Shown piece after piece: positions 61,849-64,000 of a stretch of DNA of 64,000 nt. This DNA is from Jeotgalibacillus alimentarius. Lineage in GTDB: Bacteria > Bacillota > Bacilli > Bacillales > Jeotgalibacillaceae. A model generated the notes under the pieces. That model saw nothing but the letters and a program-made list of their open reading frames with translations, was not told the DNA's origin and searched no databases. How positions within the stretch are numbered: the stretch's first letter is position 1; each line of letters opens with the position of its first letter. The position numbers and the translations under genes were made by a program. Location of the stretch: contig NZ_JXRQ01000018.1 in the NCBI RefSeq assembly GCF_000829445.1, forward strand, positions 62,001-126,000, read 5' to 3'.

Positions 61849-63075
61849 TTATTTCCTCATCTTCCGGGAAATCCTGTTCATTCTGTATTTTATTTTTTCG
61901 AGCTTGTCTGTTTTCCGCTCCTGCTTTAACTCTTCTGAATCAAGTGCTTTAATCGCCTTCATTGTATATAGATAAGCCTGATCAAGTTTCTTCAGCTGAT
62001 GTTCATGTATCTTTGCGAGTTCGATCGCTGATTCTCTTTGCTCTCTTGGGGTACCGTATTCAAGAGTCACTTCAAAAAGGGAAATAGCCCGCTCAAAGTG
62101 CTCCTGTTTTTTGTAATCCATTGCTAAATAAAAGGCAGCTGAAGGGTTTTGGTCCATTTCAAATGATGCTTTCAGATAGTCACTTGAGATTTTCTGTTCC
62201 CCTTCTTTTTTGTACCATTTTCCTGCTTCAAGTTTTTCACTGCTGTTCTGATTTTCATCGTTTCCAAGCAGCTGGCCCGAAATATGAGCATATAAAGTAA
62301 TCAGTGATAATATATCTTTTTCATTATGTTCAAGTACTTTTAACATACCTTCAGGATCTTTTCTCTCCACAAAATCAAAATAAATAGCAGGTGCGAGATA
62401 GCCGGGAATGTCTTCTTTTCTTTCAAACCCAAGCTTTTCTTCTTCAATACTTTTAAGCTTTAATGATGCCATACTTGATTTCCATAAACGTTTTGCCGCG
62501 TGGTATAAGTCAAAGTGGCCGGTTTCAGGAAGCTTCGGGACATGATTCCTGATTAATGTATGACGGGATTTAACCTGTGGCCAGTCAAATGATTTCCCAT
62601 TAAAGGTCACCAGCATCTCATAATTGACGTTTTCAAGGAAGCTGAGATATAAAGCTACTTCATTTGAGGGGTCAGTTAATATATGCTGTTTTAAAATGAT
62701 TTTCTCACCATCAAACCGGGCATATCCCAAAAGAAAAATTGTTGTACCTGTACCACTGAGGCCGGTTGTTTCAGTATCAAAAAAGAATAAATCCTCTGCT
62801 TTATACCCTTTTGCGGATAGCGAATGATTGAAATCACTTTTGTTCCACGCCTCAACTGCTTTGAGTAAAGATGAAAGCTCGAACTGACCATGTAAGTGAT
62901 CTAATTCAAAATGGACTTCTCTGATCAGACAAAATTGATCTTCAAATTCATACACCGAAGTATCGTGATCAGTCCATACATCCAGAAAAGGGAGCTTTTC
63001 TGTCTGAAAAACTGGTTTTTGCGGAGTCTGTTTGATATGAGGCTTCATGCGCTCCAGCTTTTTTTTAAAGTTCAT
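61849..63075 (-). CDS. yprB: YprB-like ribonuclease H-fold exonuclease
   Basis: A 408-residue protein. The middle (about 95-260) is a DEDD-type 3'-5' exonuclease fold: FFDTETTGLSGTGTT (about 97-111, first Asp and Glu), VTFNGKSFDWPQVK (about 158) and the closing EHNEKDILSLITLY (about 250-263). TPR-like helices follow (about 300-400). The gene is always paired with the helicase YprA, as here: the yprA stop overlaps its start by 11 bases. B. subtilis work links the pair to DNA repair and mitomycin tolerance. GGAGAG lies before the ATG. Confidence 0.92.
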   Translation of the reverse strand: MNFKKKLERMKPHIKQTPQKPVFQTEKLPFLDVWTDHDTSVYEFEDQFCLIREVHFELDHLHGQFELSSLLKAVEAWNKSDFNHSLSAKGYKAEDLFFFDTETTGLSGTGTTIFLLGYARFDGEKIILKQHILTDPSNEVALYLSFLENVNYEMLVTFNGKSFDWPQVKSRHTLIRNHVPKLPETGHFDLYHAAKRLWKSSMASLKLKSIEEEKLGFERKEDIPGYLAPAIYFDFVERKDPEGMLKVLEHNEKDILSLITLYAHISGQLLGNDENQNSSEKLEAGKWYKKEGEQKISSDYLKASFEMDQNPSAAFYLAMDYKKQEHFERAISLFEVTLEYGTPREQRESAIELAKIHEHQLKKLDQAYLYTMKAIKALDSEELKQERKTDKLEKIKYRMNRISRKMRK

Positions 63076-64000
63076 GCTGGTTACTCTCCATCGCCTCTGC
63101 AAAAAGCTTAAGCAGGATACCTGCATCTCTTTTACCGCCGGTCAGTGAAATTTCAGTTCCCACACATGATGGACAGCCTTCTTCACAGCTGCACCCGCGA
63201 ACCAGTCCTGCTGCCTCTGAAATAAGTGTGCTGCCGAGTTCATATACCTTTTCACTTAATCCGATGCCACCCGGATAACGGTCATAGATAAATATTGTAG
63301 GCAGCTGATTATGGACAGCTTTGACCTGAGGGGTAATCTGAATATCCTGAGGATCACACATCACATGAACAGGAACAATTGCTTTCAGCGCATGAGCAGC
63401 TCCGATCAGGCCCTGCTCCACTCTGTCATCAGTCATATCCTGAAGTTCTTCTTTTAATGAGAACCAGGATGCATTCGTGTGCAGTTCCTCTTCAGGCAGG
63501 TCAATTGGCCCTGAGCCGATATTTTCGTGCGTATCAAATTTGATTTTCTTAAAGATTGTAGCCATAGCCCTGACAGATACATCCCCATAAGAAACACGCG
63601 CAAGCTCTGTCTCACTGCTTTTGTCTTCCTCAAGGACAGACAGCTGTACAGCAAGGTTGGCATCAGTATAATAATCCACTTCAACCTCTCTGACAAAGGC
63701 TTTCTTTTCTTCCCAGTCCAGAAATTCCACCTGATACTGTACACCCTGATGTAAATAGATAGCTTCATCATGTAAAAGCGTCATTGCGCTGAAGCGATCC
63801 ATCTCACCAAGTACTTTATGTGCAGCCGTTTCAGTCTGATCAATAATCACAACATTTTCCTGAGAGGCAGACCTTAAACTGATGTTATGTGCAGGGAAAG
63901 CATCATTCATCCAGTGCCATTTCCCCCTGGATTTGTGGAGCACTCTTTCTTCAGTCAAGTACTCAAGCAGATCTTCCGGATCTACATCCCCAAAGTGTTC
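63065..64000 (-). CDS. yprA: YprA-like helicase, C-terminal part only
   Basis: The last 311 codons of a large superfamily 2 helicase (about 750 aa in B. subtilis); the motor domains lie beyond the window edge at 64000. The frame is open to the edge, so the internal ATG at 63958 is not the start. The visible part is the MrfA/YprA C-terminal region with a four-Cys zinc site: VRGCSCEEGCPSCVG (about 50 codons before the stop). Such helicases move 3'-5' on DNA and, with YprB, excise mitomycin lesions. Confidence 0.92.
   Translation of the reverse strand, partial: EHFGDVDPEDLLEYLTEERVLHKSRGKWHWMNDAFPAHNISLRSASQENVVIIDQTETAAHKVLGEMDRFSAMTLLHDEAIYLHQGVQYQVEFLDWEEKKAFVREVEVDYYTDANLAVQLSVLEEDKSSETELARVSYGDVSVRAMATIFKKIKFDTHENIGSGPIDLPEEELHTNASWFSLKEELQDMTDDRVEQGLIGAAHALKAIVPVHVMCDPQDIQITPQVKAVHNQLPTIFIYDRYPGGIGLSEKVYELGSTLISEAAGLVRGCSCEEGCPSCVGTEISLTGGKRDAGILLKLFAEAMESNQHEL

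Noticed and set aside
1-64000. CRISPR arrays, transposases, integrases, prophage, restriction or other defence genes
   Set aside because: None recognised; apart from the repeats listed, the window is housekeeping sequence. DynA is the only gene linked to phage tolerance.

Overview
The window comes from a low- to mid-GC Gram-positive bacterium of the order Bacillales. Gene order along 28-64 kb follows the Bacillus subtilis ypm/ypj/ypg/ype/ypb/yps/ypr segment (msrAB, ypmRS, dfrA-thyA, ypjP, ypgR, dynA, ypwA, ypvA, rlmL, rnpB, gpsB, ypsA, yprBA). Several traits differ from B. subtilis: a C30-type carotenoid cluster, trpG inside the trp operon, T-box rather than TRAP-type control of trp, a CruF-like gene, and many TTG starts. 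A marine Planococcaceae-like organism such as Jeotgalibacillus is a reasonable guess, but only a guess. The remains of a gerA-type germinant-receptor operon suggest a spore-forming ancestry.

Layout. At 1-138 lies the start of an ArlR-like response regulator. At 222-7089 is a complete tryptophan operon (trpEGDCFBA, minus strand) with one promoter and two tandem Trp-specific T-box riboswitches. dapF, a small unknown gene and an AzgA/PbuG-type purine permease follow. At 9949-13836 is the riboflavin operon (ribD-ribE-ribBA-ribH) under an FMN riboswitch. At 13860-15937 a plus-strand island holds an amidohydrolase and a GNAT acetyltransferase whose long leader contains a tRNA T-arm-like hairpin and a possible translational switch. 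A YhfK-like SDR and a MurG-like transferase precede the carotenoid cluster at 17.8-21.8 kb (CruF-like, acyltransferase, CrtQ-like glycosyltransferase, CrtN/CrtP-like desaturase or oxidase). A MATE pump, a catalytically odd SDR and a decayed gerA-(gerB)-gerC operon follow at 21.9-25.9 kb.

From 26 to 46 kb come a secreted CAP-domain protein, a COG0523 GTPase, a Ctp protease, deoD, yozE, crr, msrAB, ypmRS, degV, hlyIII, dfrA-thyA, ypjP, ypiP, brxA, ypgR, an ABC-F protein, ypgQ, fhs and mntR. From 46 to 64 kb come a cold-shock gene, ypeQ/ypeP facing an RNase HI gene, a FEN-type exonuclease, a rhodanese, a two-GTPase dynamin (dynA), a CheX-like protein, an SDR, ypwA, a DinG-like helicase, rlmL, RNase P RNA, gpsB, ypsA, a MITE-like repeat, a 30-residue membrane peptide, and yprB-yprA running off the end.

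The operons are mostly complete housekeeping pathways with clear Rho-independent terminators. I see no phage, insertion sequence, CRISPR array or defence island. The points most worth a second look are the tRNA-like leader before the GNAT gene, a 34-bp repeat shared by the yozE end and the thyA coding sequence, the germinant-receptor remnant, the tandem T boxes, two tiny membrane-peptide genes, and a shortened copy of what looks like a dispersed Bacillus intergenic repeat.
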